In this document: positions 25,838 to 34,967 of the stretch, in pieces
Numbering within the stretch: the first letter of the stretch is position 1
How the letters are laid out: every line of letters begins with the position of its first letter
Source of the DNA: Microvirga lenta
GTDB lineage: Bacteria > Pseudomonadota > Alphaproteobacteria > Rhizobiales > Beijerinckiaceae
NCBI RefSeq assembly: GCF_020532555.1
Contig: NZ_JAJBBR010000007.1
Span: forward strand, 62,001 to 126,000
DNA: 64,000 bases
Direction: 5' to 3'
Notes under the pieces: model-generated
What the model was told of the DNA's origin: nothing
Seen by the model: only the letters and a program-made list of their open reading frames with translations
Databases searched by the model: none
Translations under genes and position numbers: made by a program

Positions 25838-27394
25838 ATGCTGATGAATGCCGCCGAGTACCGGGAGTCGCTACGTGCTTACAAGCCGCGCGTCTTCGTC
25901 AACGGGAGCGCTGTCGAGAGCGTTGCGGACGAGCCTCTTCTTGCGCCAGGAGTGAGCGCGGTCGGGATCACCTACGATCTGGCTCACAGGGTGGAGCATC
26001 TGCCGATCATGACAGCGCGGCAGGGCACGTCCGGCAAGATCGTCAACCGGATGCTACACATCAACGAGAGTTCGACGGATCTGCTTTACAAGCTTGAGGC
26101 GGTCCGACTGGTCTGCAAGATCTCGGGATGTGCCCAGCGCTATCTCAGCCACGATGCTCTCAACGGCATTTACCAGGCGACCAAGCGGACCGATGAGGTT
26201 CATGGCACCGATTATGCCCAGCGTTTTCTCAACTATCTTCATGAAGTGCAGGATCGAGACCTGACACTCGGTGTCGCCATGACGGACGCCAAGGGCGATC
26301 GTTCGAGGCGGCCGGGTCAGCAGGTCAATCCCGATGTGTACGTTCATATCAAGGAGCGTCGCCCGGACGGCATCGTGATCCGCGGCACCAAGGCTATCGT
26401 GACCGGTGCTCCTTACATGCATGAGTTCCTTGTCATGCCATGCCGGACGCATACGAGCGAGGATGCCGACTTCGCGGTGTGCTGTGCGGTGCCTGTCGAT
26501 GCGCCCGGAGTGACTATCGTAGCGCGCCCTGCCGGTCGCCCGGGTGAGGCGGCCGCGAAGTTCTCCGCAAAATACGGACAATCGACCGGCGTGGTGATCT
26601 TCGATGACGTGTTCGTGCCCCATGACCGGGTGTTTCTTGCGGGTGAACATGAGGAGGGCGGCTTTCTCACCACGTCCTATGCCACCCATCACCGTCATTC
26701 CTGCATCGGAGCCCGTGCTGGCTTCGGGGACCTTCTGATCGGCGCCGGTGCGCTCATGATCGAGGCGAACGGCCTCGACCCCGACAGGCACGGGCATATC
26801 AGGGAAGCCATGGTCGATCTCATCACGATCACGGAGGGATTTTATGCCTGCGGTGTGGCCTCCTCCGTCTACTGCGTGAAGGATCCGGGTGGTTCCGTGA
26901 TGCCGGATGCGGTGTTCTCCAACATCGGAAAGCTCCTGCTCGCCACGAAGATCTACGACATGCACAAGCTGGCTCATTATGTGTCAGGCGGGCTGATCGT
27001 GGCCTTGCCGGGCCCGGACGAGGACCACAATCCCATGACCCAGGCCTCCTTGTCGGCTGTTCTGGGCGGGCGGCCCGACATCCCGATGGAGCAGCGGATG
27101 GAGGTTTCCCGTCTGATCGAGGACCTGACCGTTTCCCACCAGGCGGGCTGGTATTCCGTGATTTCCTTGCACGGGGGCGGCTCGCCCGAGGCGATGAAGC
27201 GCGAGATCTGGCGCAACTATCCCGTCATGGAGAAGATGGAGCTGGTCGAAGGCCTGCTGGACCGCGGCGTTCTCGATGAAGGCAGGCGCATATCGAAACA
27301 GCCGGGACGCTGCTGCGCAACCGGCTGCGAGGTGCCAAGCGTGCCGACAGAAGGCTCAAGGATTGATGAACAGGTTCCTACGGCCGCCGAGTAA
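25838..27394 (+). CDS. HpaB / 4-hydroxybutyryl-CoA dehydratase family flavoprotein
   Basis: 518 residues of the 4-hydroxyphenylacetate 3-hydroxylase/4-hydroxybutyryl-CoA dehydratase superfamily (acyl-CoA-dehydrogenase-like fold, FAD). Family stretches: AGVTIVARPAG-type core, AKYGQSTGVVIFDDVFVPHDRVFL and THHRHSCIGARAGFGDLLIGA. AbfD uses C99, C103, H292 and C299 for a 4Fe-4S cluster. By my alignment from memory, C98 and H285 remain, while the other two positions are Y102 and A292, so a cluster is doubtful. The tail is Cys-rich (GRCCATGC). No reductase gene adjoins. Probably TetR-regulated; substrate unknown (hydroxyaryl or acyl-CoA). Confidence 0.7.
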   Translation: MLMNAAEYRESLRAYKPRVFVNGSAVESVADEPLLAPGVSAVGITYDLAHRVEHLPIMTARQGTSGKIVNRMLHINESSTDLLYKLEAVRLVCKISGCAQRYLSHDALNGIYQATKRTDEVHGTDYAQRFLNYLHEVQDRDLTLGVAMTDAKGDRSRRPGQQVNPDVYVHIKERRPDGIVIRGTKAIVTGAPYMHEFLVMPCRTHTSEDADFAVCCAVPVDAPGVTIVARPAGRPGEAAAKFSAKYGQSTGVVIFDDVFVPHDRVFLAGEHEEGGFLTTSYATHHRHSCIGARAGFGDLLIGAGALMIEANGLDPDRHGHIREAMVDLITITEGFYACGVASSVYCVKDPGGSVMPDAVFSNIGKLLLATKIYDMHKLAHYVSGGLIVALPGPDEDHNPMTQASLSAVLGGRPDIPMEQRMEVSRLIEDLTVSHQAGWYSVISLHGGGSPEAMKREIWRNYPVMEKMELVEGLLDRGVLDEGRRISKQPGRCCATGCEVPSVPTEGSRIDEQVPTAAE

Positions 27395-27437
27395 ATAGTG
27401 GCACCTCGAGAGAGGGGCGGCAAGGGCACACGGATAG

Positions 27438-27458
27438 GGCCGTATGATAACGGCCTTT
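27438..27458 (+). terminator. Weak intrinsic terminator after the flavoprotein gene
   Basis: GGCCGT and ACGGCC arms around a 6-base loop, then TTT, 44 bp past the stop codon. Confidence 0.4.
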
Positions 27459-27576
27459 GAACCTTTGTCGGTGATGATGGCCGAGGTAGCGTGGGCCCTC
27501 CCGTCCCGAACAGGGGCACAAGGCCCGCAGGAGGCCGGCCCTCGGCCATCTGGCCTGATCGTGCAAGGAGCCGAAC

Positions 27577-27855
27577 ATGAACGATGACGCGGAATCCGTC
27601 GCGACGCGGCTATGGCGCGACCGCGCTCAGATCCGTGAGCAGGAGCGCGACGACGCGATGGCCCGCCTCCGGATCGCCGAGGAAAAAGTGGCGATTCTCC
27701 TGGCCGAGAATGACCGGCTCGCCTCGGAAAATGCCCGGTTGCGCGCGCTCTCCGGTCCTGACAGCGGCCAGGGCGAGACCGAACTGCAGATGGAGGCTCT
27801 GAGGGGCGCTCTCCTGCCTCTGCTGTCCCAACACGGCGGGATCATGAATTCGTAA
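27577..27855 (+). CDS. Small coiled-coil protein of unknown function
   Basis: 92 residues. Arg/Glu-rich helix (8-40) running into a leucine-zipper-like segment (AILLAENDRLASENARLRAL, about 45-64), so probably a dimeric coiled coil. No known domain recognised. AAGGAG precedes the ATG. It lies 225 bp upstream of minD on the same strand, in a place where minC might be expected, but it is far too short for MinC and shows none of its features. Confidence 0.55.
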   Translation: MNDDAESVATRLWRDRAQIREQERDDAMARLRIAEEKVAILLAENDRLASENARLRALSGPDSGQGETELQMEALRGALLPLLSQHGGIMNS

Positions 27856-28080
27856 CGCTTTTCCTTCATATAGCGGTGCACTGGTCGAGGATACTCCTTT
27901 TGCGCCAAGCCCCATTAACCTTCCGCTAACCATGTTGGTCGTGAACTGATGTGCAGCGATACGTAGCAGTCGCGATAGCTGCAACCGGCTTCCGTCCACC
28001 AATCCCGCTCGCGGTTCTGCGCAGGCCGGCTGGTGATGCAGTCGCAAGGACAGCTCTAGACCCTTAGCGGGAGGATGTGG

Positions 28081-28887
28081 ATGGCAAAGGTTCTCGTTGT
28101 GACGTCAGGCAAGGGAGGAGTCGGCAAGACGACTTCGACGGCGGCTCTGGGTGCGGCGTTGGCGCAGAACAACCAGAAAGTCGCTGTCGTCGATTTCGAT
28201 GTCGGACTGCGCAACCTGGACCTGATCATGGGCGCCGAACAGCGGGTCGTTTTCGACCTGATCAACGTAATCAAGGGCGATGCGAAGCTGTCCCAGGCGC
28301 TGATCCGCGATAAGCGGATCGATACTCTCTCGCTTCTTCCCGCATCCCAGACCCGGGACAAGGACAACCTGACCGAGGAGGGGGTCGCCCGCGTCATCAG
28401 CGAGCTGCGCGAGCAATTCGACTGGATCATCTGCGACAGCCCTGCCGGAATCGAGCGAGGAGCCACTCTGGCGATGCGGCATGCCGATGTTGCCGTTGTC
28501 GTAACCAATCCGGAAGTCTCCTCTATCCGGGATTCCGACCGGATCATCGGTCTTCTCGACGCAAAGACGGAGAAAGCGGAGCAGGGCGACAGGGTGGAGA
28601 AGCACCTTCTGCTCACCCGCTACGACACGGCTCGCGCCCAGCGTGGCGAAATCCTGAAGGTCGACGACGTCCTCGATATCTTATCCATACCGCTGCTCGG
28701 CATCATCCCGGAGAGCCCCGATGTGCTGCGGGCATCCAATATCGGGGCACCGGTCACGTTGGGAAGTCCGAACAGCGTCGCGGCCCGCGCCTATCTCGAT
28801 GCCGCAAGGCGTCTGAGCGGTGAAGTCATCGCTCCGCAGGAGAAGCGGGGCCTGCTGAGCAAGTTGTTTACACGGAGAGCCGCATGA
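28081..28887 (+). CDS. minD: Septum site-determining ATPase MinD
   Basis: 268 residues. Deviant Walker [10 protein letters not shown] (about 11-19), the MinD/ParA switch [14 protein letters not shown], and [12 protein letters not shown] (Walker B region). The C-terminal membrane-targeting helix [14 protein letters not shown] is amphipathic, as expected. MinD binds the membrane with ATP, is released by MinE and normally recruits MinC to block polar FtsZ rings. An ATG exists six bases upstream, but GGGAGG spacing favours 28081. Overlaps minE by four bases. Confidence 0.95.
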   Translation: MAKVLVVTSGKGGVGKTTSTAALGAALAQNNQKVAVVDFDVGLRNLDLIMGAEQRVVFDLINVIKGDAKLSQALIRDKRIDTLSLLPASQTRDKDNLTEEGVARVISELREQFDWIICDSPAGIERGATLAMRHADVAVVVTNPEVSSIRDSDRIIGLLDAKTEKAEQGDRVEKHLLLTRYDTARAQRGEILKVDDVLDILSIPLLGIIPESPDVLRASNIGAPVTLGSPNSVAARAYLDAARRLSGEVIAPQEKRGLLSKLFTRRAA

Positions 28888-29156
28888 ACATCTTCAAATT
28901 CCTCAACCGCCGGACATCGGCGCCTGTCGCCCGCGAGCGTCTCCAGGTCCTGCTGGCGCACGAGCGCACGATCGTGGGAGGGCAGGACGATCTCGTCGCA
29001 ACGCTCCGGGAGGAGATCCTGGCGGTGATCGCCAAGCACATGGCCGTGGAGCACGACAACGTCCAGATCAAAATGGATCGTGGCGCTTCCGTCTCGACGC
29101 TCGAGGTCGATATCGAAATCCCGACGGCTAAAACCGGAATGCGCCCGGCAGCTTGA
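28884..29156 (+). CDS. minE: Cell division topological specificity factor MinE
   Basis: 90 residues. N-terminal membrane-targeting segment MNIFKFLN, the anti-MinCD helix ([14 protein letters not shown], 16-29) and the C-terminal topological specificity domain ([13 protein letters not shown] ... LEVDIEIP). It stimulates MinD ATPase activity and drives pole-to-pole oscillation. The start overlaps the minD stop by four bases (ATGA). A 9-pair hairpin at 29187-29214 follows. Confidence 0.95.
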   Translation: MNIFKFLNRRTSAPVARERLQVLLAHERTIVGGQDDLVATLREEILAVIAKHMAVEHDNVQIKMDRGASVSTLEVDIEIPTAKTGMRPAA

Positions 29157-29186
29157 CCGAGGGCTCCTCACGCGGGGCCCAATGGA

Positions 29187-29214
29187 GGGGACCGGCGTGC
29201 TCCGGCCGGTCTCC
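29187..29214 (+). terminator. Hairpin downstream of minE
   Basis: GGGGACCGG and CCGGTCTCC (one G-T pair) with a 10-base loop, 31 bp past the minE stop. The T tract is poor (CTGTTGG). Confidence 0.4.
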
Positions 29215-29355
29215 CTGTTGGATCTCACATGTCGAATGATTGAGCGGCAGCATCGAGGCCCGTGAGTCATGGGGGGATGAGACTGCTGCGCAAGCTTGAC
29301 CTGTGGATCCGGGAATGGCTCCACGCCTGCTTGAAATTCCTCTTGATCGTTGTGC

Positions 29356-29380
29356 GGAACTCCTGATCCGACGCGGCGTT
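29356..29380 (+). promoter_or_regulatory. EcfG general-stress promoter of the SemiSWEET gene
   Basis: GGAAC (29356-29360), a 16-base spacer, CGTT (29377-29380): exact consensus, 26 bases before the ATG at 29407. Confidence 0.8.
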
Positions 29381-29406
29381 AACGTGCCTTTCCAAATGGA
29401 TTGGCG

Positions 29407-29661
29407 ATGGCTCTTCTCGATTATGCCGGCTATGCCGCGGCGGTTTGCACGACCGGCGCATACATCCCCCAGGTGCTTCGCGTCTGGCGCACCCGATCAA
29501 CTCAGGATATCTCGCTCAAGATGTTCCTGGTGCTGGTGACTGGCCTGTCTCTCTGGCTCGTCTACGGCATCTGGAAGAGTGAAATCCCGCTCATCATCGC
29601 GAACAGCATCACGCTCATGCTTGCGAGCACCATTCTCTATTTCAAGCTCAAGCATGGCTAA
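29407..29661 (+). CDS. SemiSWEET-family sugar transporter
   Basis: 84 residues with three membrane helices (about 5-24, 37-55 and 60-79), the size of a SemiSWEET half-transporter that works as a dimer. The PQ-loop signature TGAYIPQVLRVWRTRSTQDIS (helix 1) and the Asn in IIANSITL (helix 3) are present. It would move sugars passively across the inner membrane. I take the ATG at 29407, two codons after an in-frame TTG. The EcfG promoter makes it a stress-inducible gene, perhaps leading a run with the HAD and deacetylase-like genes 51 and 41 bp apart. Confidence 0.85.
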   Translation: MALLDYAGYAAAVCTTGAYIPQVLRVWRTRSTQDISLKMFLVLVTGLSLWLVYGIWKSEIPLIIANSITLMLASTILYFKLKHG

Positions 29662-29712
29662 AAAGCTCCGCTTGCCTGCTCTTTCTGGTCAAAGCATTTC
29701 TCAGGAGCGCCA

Positions 29713-30381
29713 ATGATCAAGGCGGTGATATTCGACGTTGACGGTACGCTGATCGATACCGTCGATCTGCATGCGGCAGCATGGGTTGAGGCACTCAAGC
29801 ATTTCGGCTTCGAAGTGGCATTCCAGGACATGCGGGCACAGATCGGAAAGGGTGGCGATCAAATCCTCCACGGGCTTCTCCCGCCTGATCTCGTGAGCGA
29901 AAAGGGAGAGGAGATTCGGGAGTTTCGCACCAACCTGTTCAAGAGCGACTACCTGCCCAGGGCGCGAGCTTTCCCTGGCGTGCGGGATCTGTTCGAGACC
30001 CTCAGGGACAGGGGAAAGCGGGTCGTGCTCGCCTCGTCCGGCAAGGAGGACGAGGTGGAGCACTACAAGGAGATCGCCAATATCGCCGATCTTGTCGAGG
30101 ACTCCACCTCATCAGACGATGCGGAGCGCTCGAAGCCTTTTCCGGACATCTTTCGCGCAGCCTTGGCTAAGCTCGGACCCCTGACGGCGGAGGAGGTCGT
30201 CGTTGTCGGTGATACGCCTTACGATGCAGAAGCAGCCCGTAAGGCGGGCATCAGGTCGGTGGGGGTTCTGTGCGGAGGCTTCCCGGAGGATGCTCTCCGG
30301 GCCGCCGGCTGCATTGCGGTCTATGATGGCCCGGAAGACCTCCTGGTCCGCCTGGACCGATCCGTGCTTGCCGATCGTTGA
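29713..30381 (+). CDS. HAD-superfamily hydrolase (phosphatase/phosphoglucomutase-like)
   Basis: 222 residues. Motif I DVDGTLIDT (8-16, nucleophile and acid Asp), a four-helix cap, motif II S in VVLASSGK, the Lys in RSKPFPDIF and motif IV VVVGDTPYDAEAA. Resembles beta-phosphoglucomutase- and phosphoglycolate-phosphatase-like enzymes; substrate unknown. AGGAG before the ATG. With a sugar transporter just upstream, a sugar phosphate is a reasonable guess. Confidence 0.8.
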   Translation: MIKAVIFDVDGTLIDTVDLHAAAWVEALKHFGFEVAFQDMRAQIGKGGDQILHGLLPPDLVSEKGEEIREFRTNLFKSDYLPRARAFPGVRDLFETLRDRGKRVVLASSGKEDEVEHYKEIANIADLVEDSTSSDDAERSKPFPDIFRAALAKLGPLTAEEVVVVGDTPYDAEAARKAGIRSVGVLCGGFPEDALRAAGCIAVYDGPEDLLVRLDRSVLADR

Positions 30382-30422
30382 ACGCGTTGCCGGACGCGGA
30401 TGGGGAGCTACAATAGGCATTC

Positions 30423-31334
30423 ATGCCATTACCGATCGTATCACACCCGGCCTATCAGGCTGCGCTTCCCGACGGGCATCGGTTTCCGATGCGAAAATAC
30501 GGGCGCTTGGCCGAGATTTTGCACGGGAAGGGGCTTGCCTCCCATGGCTTTATCGTACCCGATGAGGCTGGGGCGGATCTCATCGCGCTTGCTCATCACC
30601 CGGTTTATGTGGATCAGGTCTGTACCTGCTCAGTCCCGCGCGAGATCGAACGCCGGATAGGCTTGCCGGTGGATGAGGGCGTGGTACGCCGCGCGCGAGC
30701 CTCCGCTGGCGGTACGCTGTTGGCCTCGAAGCTCGCCCTTCAACATGGCTTGGCCGGGAGCACGGCGGGTGGCAGCCACCATGGACAGCGCGAAACCGGA
30801 GCGGGCTTTTGCGTGTTCAATGATGTCGCCATTGCGGCTAAAGCCCTGAAACATGAGGGGCGGATCCATCGAGCGCTCGTGGTCGATCTCGACGTTCATC
30901 AGGGTGACGGCACGGCCGATTGCCTGCGTGACGATGCAGACTTGTTCACCTTCTCGGTTCACGCCGAGAAAAACTACCCGGTCCGCAAGATTCCGAGCGA
31001 TCTCGATATCGGCCTTCCTGACGGCGTACAGGATGATGCGTACCTCGATGTGCTACGGGCGCATCTGCCACGGCTGCTCGATGCTCTTGCGCCCGATCTC
31101 GTGTTCCTGAATGCGGGTGTCGATCCACACCGCGACGACAAGCTGGGGCGCCTCGCTCTCTCCGACGAAGGCCTGCGCCGGCGGGACAGCTTGGTCATCG
31201 AAGAGACGCGCACCCGCGGCATCCCGTTGGTGGCGGTCATCGGAGGTGGCTATTCGGCCGATATTGATGCCCTGGCCCACCGTCATGCGATCGTGTTCGA
31301 GGCGATGGCGACCTGGCACGAAGCCAGCGCCTGA
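30423..31334 (+). CDS. Histone-deacetylase-family amidohydrolase
   Basis: 303 residues. The arginase/deacetylase fold is shown by the His pair GGSHHG, zinc ligands DLDVHQGDGT and GVDPHRDD, and the late GGGYS. In bacteria such enzymes act on acetylated small molecules (acetylpolyamines, acetoin-related) or on lysine side chains; which one cannot be told here. GGGGAGC precedes the ATG, 41 bp after the HAD gene, so probably the same transcript. Confidence 0.82.
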   Translation: MPLPIVSHPAYQAALPDGHRFPMRKYGRLAEILHGKGLASHGFIVPDEAGADLIALAHHPVYVDQVCTCSVPREIERRIGLPVDEGVVRRARASAGGTLLASKLALQHGLAGSTAGGSHHGQRETGAGFCVFNDVAIAAKALKHEGRIHRALVVDLDVHQGDGTADCLRDDADLFTFSVHAEKNYPVRKIPSDLDIGLPDGVQDDAYLDVLRAHLPRLLDALAPDLVFLNAGVDPHRDDKLGRLALSDEGLRRRDSLVIEETRTRGIPLVAVIGGGYSADIDALAHRHAIVFEAMATWHEASA

Positions 31335-31379
31335 GGTCAGGACTCCGGATTTCGGATCGGACCTCCGCTGTGAAAGCGC

Positions 31380-31396
31380 AAAGCCACCCCGGCTTT
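31380..31396. terminator. Small hairpin between convergent genes
   Basis: AAAGCC and GGCTTT arms with a 5-base loop, directly before the stop codon of the oxidoreductase gene. A weak bidirectional terminator at best. Confidence 0.35.
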
Positions 31397-31397
31397 C

Positions 31398-34300
31398 CTA
31401 TGCTCGAAGCGCTTCCGGCTGCCGGGTGTCGAGAACGACCGCCTCCGTGGCGAGGCGCTTTACGCGCTGTTCGACGTCTGACTTGACCTTCTGTATCGCG
31501 GCTTCCTTGACCGGCCCATAACCCCGGATCTCCATGGGAGCCCTGGCAATCGCCACGAGATCGGGAAGGCGATCTGCGCTCAACCTGTCGAGGAACATGT
31601 CGATCTGCTTCTCGTACCATGCGATCAGCGCCCGCTCCGTCCGTCGCTCGGCCGTGTATCCGAAGATATCGAACGGTGTGTTTCGCAGGACCTTCAGGCG
31701 CGCCAGGACTTTCATCGGCGTTTGAACCCATGGCCCGAAAGCGTGCTTTCGCGGTCGCCCGCGCGCGTCGCGCTTCGTGGGCAGGAGCGGCGGCGCCAGG
31801 TGGTACTTCACCTTGTAGTTTCCGTCGAACTCCCGCTGCAACTCGTCAAGAAAGCCGGTTTCCATATGAAGGCGCGCGACTTCATACTCGTCCTTGTAGG
31901 ACATCAGCTTGAACAGGGAGCGTGCGACCGCGTCGGTCAATGCCTCCGATCCGAGGGCGGCCTCGGCCGCGCGAACTCTGGCGACGGTGTCCGCGTAGCG
32001 TGCAGCATAGGCCGCATCCTGATATGCAGTCAGGAAGTCGATCCTTCGTGCGATCACTTGGTCCAAGGTCTCCGGTTCTTCCGGCCTGTCGCCGGCCGCG
32101 TGCCGCACGAACTCCGGATCGGCGCTGAAGAGACGGCCCCAGGCGAACGCTTCCCGGTTTTTCTTGACCGAGACCCCATTGAGCTCGATAGCCCGCGAGA
32201 GCGCCTCGAGGGAAACGGGAACGAGGCCCTGCTGCCACGCGAAGCCCAGCATCATGACATTGGCGTAGACCGTGTCGCCGAGCAGCGTTTCGGCCAGGGC
32301 ATTGGCATTGATTGCCGCAAGGTTGCCGGAACCCAGTACCCGCTCCATCGACCGCAGGCGTGTCTTGCTCGCGAGGTCGGCATCTCGGAAGCGCACGACA
32401 TCGCCTGTCGGCATCTCGGCCGTATTGACGACGGCGCGCGTTCCAGGACGATAGGTTCCGGAAGCCTTGGGCGAAGAACTGACGACGAGATCGCAACCGA
32501 TCAGAGCATCCGCCGCCCCCTGGTCGATACGAACCTGATGAAGCTCGTCGGGACGTGCGGCAATGCGGATGTAGCTGAGAACCGGCCCGAATTTCTGGGC
32601 GAAGCCGGTAAAGTCGAGAACCGAAACTCCTCTGCCCTCAAGATGCGCAGCCATGCTGATGAGCGCCCCGACAGTGACGACGCCGGTTCCGCCTACACCT
32701 GTGACCAGCAGATCGAAGGGCTTCTCGAGAGACGGCAGGGCAGGGGCCGAAAGGTTCATGGCGCGTGCGCCGGCGTCTATCCCGCTCGTGGTTCTGGCGC
32801 GGCGCTTGGCTCCCTCCACTGTGACGAAGCTCGGACAGAAGCCGCCGAGGCACGAGAAGTCCTTGTTACAGGTCGAGAGGTTGATCTTGCGCTTGCGGCC
32901 GAACGGCGTTTCCTTCGGCTCGACGCTGAGGCAGTTCGAGGCGACGGAGCAATCGCCGCAGCCTTCGCAGACCAGATCGTTGATATAGGCGAAACGGGCG
33001 GGATCCTCCATTTGACCCCGCTTGCGACGGCGGCGCTTTTCGGTGGCGCAGGTCTGCTCATAGATCAGCACCGTGACGCCCGGAATCTCCCGCAACTCCT
33101 TCTGCACGGAATCGAGATCGTCCCTGGAATGGATGGTGACCCCGCCGGGCAAATCCGCAGGCACGAATTTGGACGGATCGTCCGACACCAGCGCGATGCG
33201 GGAGACGCCCTCGGCGCGCACGCTGTGGGCGATGGCATAGACGCTGACCGGGCCGTCGACCGGTTGGCCGCCGGTCATGGCGACGGCATCGTTGAACAGG
33301 ATCTTGTAGGTGATGTTGGCGCGCGCTGCGATGGCTTGCCGGATCGCCATGGAGCCGGAGTGATAGTAGGTCCCTTCGCCGAGGTTCTGGAAAATGTGAC
33401 CTTTCCCTGTGAACCTGGAGGACGCGGCCCAGTTCACGCCTTCTCCGCCCATCTGGATCAGCGACGAGGTGTCCCGATCCATCCAACTCGCCATGAAGTG
33501 ACAGCCGATTCCTGCGAGCGCCTTCGATCCTTCCGGCACCTTCGTGGATGTGTTGTGGGGGCAGCCGGAGCAGAAATAAGGGGTGCGGGTCGCGCCCTGC
33601 ACGGAGATCACCCGTTCGGAATCCGGTATGAGCGCTGCAGCGCGGTCTGCAAGGTTGAGGTCGGGAAAGATGGGATCCAGCCGCTTGGCCAGGACGCCGG
33701 CTAGGAAGCGCGGAGACAGCTCGCCCGTCCACGGGATCAGGCGCGCGCCGGTCTCGTCGTGCTTGCCGACCATGCGCTCGGGCTTGGAGCCCGGATAGTC
33801 GTAGAAATACTCCTTGAACTGGCTTTCGATGATCCCGCGCTTTTCCTCGATGACGAGGATCTCGCGCTTGCCCTTCACGAATTCCATCGCATCGTGCAGC
33901 GGGAGCGGCCACACCATTCCGACCTTGTAGATATCGATCCCGTGCTGCCGGCAGGCTCCTTCGTCGAGCCCGATCAGCCGGAGCGCCTCCATCAGATCGA
34001 GGTGGGCCTTGCCCGAGGTGACGATGCCGTATGTCGCCCAGGGGATGTCGTAGATGCGACGGTCGATCGGATTGGCCTTGGCGAAGGCATAGACCGCGTG
34101 CTTCTTGGCCTCCATCCGCTCCTCGATCTGGGGTCCGGGCAGATCCGGCCAACGATAGTGCAGGCCGCCGGGCGGGGGCGTGAAGTCCGGCTGGAGAAAT
34201 GTCCGGGGAGGGCGCAGTTCGACCGAGGTGCCGGATTCCACAATTTCCGAAACCGCCTTGAAGCCGACCCACATGCCGGAGAAACGGCTTAACGCATAGC

Positions 34301-34868
34301 CGTACTCGCCGAATTCCAGATACTCGCTGACGCTTGCAGGATGCAGCGTCGGCATGAACCAGCTCATGAAAGCGACGTCGGATTGATGCGGCATCGATGA
34401 GGACACGCATCCGTGGTCGTCTCCTGCTACGACCAGCACGCCGCCGTGCGGCGACGATCCATAGGCATTGCCATGCTTCAGCGCATCGCCCGAGCGGTCG
34501 ACGCCGGGGCCCTTGCCGTACCAGAGGCCGAAGACACCTTGGACCTGCCGGTTTGGGTCGGTCTCCACCTGCTGGGAGCCGAGTACGGCCGTCGCGGCGA
34601 GATCCTCGTTGACGGCTGGAAGGAACTCGATCCTGCTCGCTTCCAGCTGCTCCTTGACGCGCCAGAGTTCGAGGTCGAGGCCGCCGAGCGGCGAGCCCCT
34701 GTAGCCGGACACGAAGCCTGCGGTGTCGAGGCCTGCCGCCCTGTCCCGCCTGGCCTGATCGAGGAGGATCCGAACGATAGCCTGGGTCCCGGTCAGGAAG
34801 ACCCGGCCCTTCTGGCGGGCGTAGCGGTCGGTGAGTTGATAGGCATCGAGCAACTGACCTGTATCCAT
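31398..34868 (-). CDS. Indolepyruvate ferredoxin oxidoreductase, fused alpha/beta/gamma form
   Basis: 1156 residues. N-terminal pyruvate-oxidoreductase-like domain (GFVSGYRGSPLGGLD ... LPAVNEDLAA), TPP domain with CSGCPH and GIGCHFMASWMD, a 4Fe-4S ferredoxin region (VCEGCGDCSVASNC, then STCNKDFSCLGGFC), and the gamma domain (GVGGTGVVTVGALI). It oxidatively decarboxylates arylpyruvates (from Trp, Phe or Tyr) to aryl-acetyl-CoA with reduced ferredoxin as co-product, and so can deliver phenylacetyl-CoA to the paa genes nearby. Divergent from an Lrp regulator. Full length, intact. Confidence 0.88.
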   Translation of the reverse strand: MDTGQLLDAYQLTDRYARQKGRVFLTGTQAIVRILLDQARRDRAAGLDTAGFVSGYRGSPLGGLDLELWRVKEQLEASRIEFLPAVNEDLAATAVLGSQQVETDPNRQVQGVFGLWYGKGPGVDRSGDALKHGNAYGSSPHGGVLVVAGDDHGCVSSSMPHQSDVAFMSWFMPTLHPASVSEYLEFGEYGYALSRFSGMWVGFKAVSEIVESGTSVELRPPRTFLQPDFTPPPGGLHYRWPDLPGPQIEERMEAKKHAVYAFAKANPIDRRIYDIPWATYGIVTSGKAHLDLMEALRLIGLDEGACRQHGIDIYKVGMVWPLPLHDAMEFVKGKREILVIEEKRGIIESQFKEYFYDYPGSKPERMVGKHDETGARLIPWTGELSPRFLAGVLAKRLDPIFPDLNLADRAAALIPDSERVISVQGATRTPYFCSGCPHNTSTKVPEGSKALAGIGCHFMASWMDRDTSSLIQMGGEGVNWAASSRFTGKGHIFQNLGEGTYYHSGSMAIRQAIAARANITYKILFNDAVAMTGGQPVDGPVSVYAIAHSVRAEGVSRIALVSDDPSKFVPADLPGGVTIHSRDDLDSVQKELREIPGVTVLIYEQTCATEKRRRRKRGQMEDPARFAYINDLVCEGCGDCSVASNCLSVEPKETPFGRKRKINLSTCNKDFSCLGGFCPSFVTVEGAKRRARTTSGIDAGARAMNLSAPALPSLEKPFDLLVTGVGGTGVVTVGALISMAAHLEGRGVSVLDFTGFAQKFGPVLSYIRIAARPDELHQVRIDQGAADALIGCDLVVSSSPKASGTYRPGTRAVVNTAEMPTGDVVRFRDADLASKTRLRSMERVLGSGNLAAINANALAETLLGDTVYANVMMLGFAWQQGLVPVSLEALSRAIELNGVSVKKNREAFAWGRLFSADPEFVRHAAGDRPEEPETLDQVIARRIDFLTAYQDAAYAARYADTVARVRAAEAALGSEALTDAVARSLFKLMSYKDEYEVARLHMETGFLDELQREFDGNYKVKYHLAPPLLPTKRDARGRPRKHAFGPWVQTPMKVLARLKVLRNTPFDIFGYTAERRTERALIAWYEKQIDMFLDRLSADRLPDLVAIARAPMEIRGYGPVKEAAIQKVKSDVEQRVKRLATEAVVLDTRQPEALRA

Positions 34869-34967
34869 CGACCTACCCCGGAACTATGAGCGAGCGTTGA
34901 GCTCGACAAGGATAACTCTGAACGCCTGGTAGGTGTTTCCTATTCTTTCCGCTCCGGAATGCCGATT

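Noticed and set aside
31736..33704. Long plus-strand open frame antisense to the ferredoxin oxidoreductase
   Set aside because: Shadow frame in high-GC DNA; the minus strand has the full set of oxidoreductase motifs.
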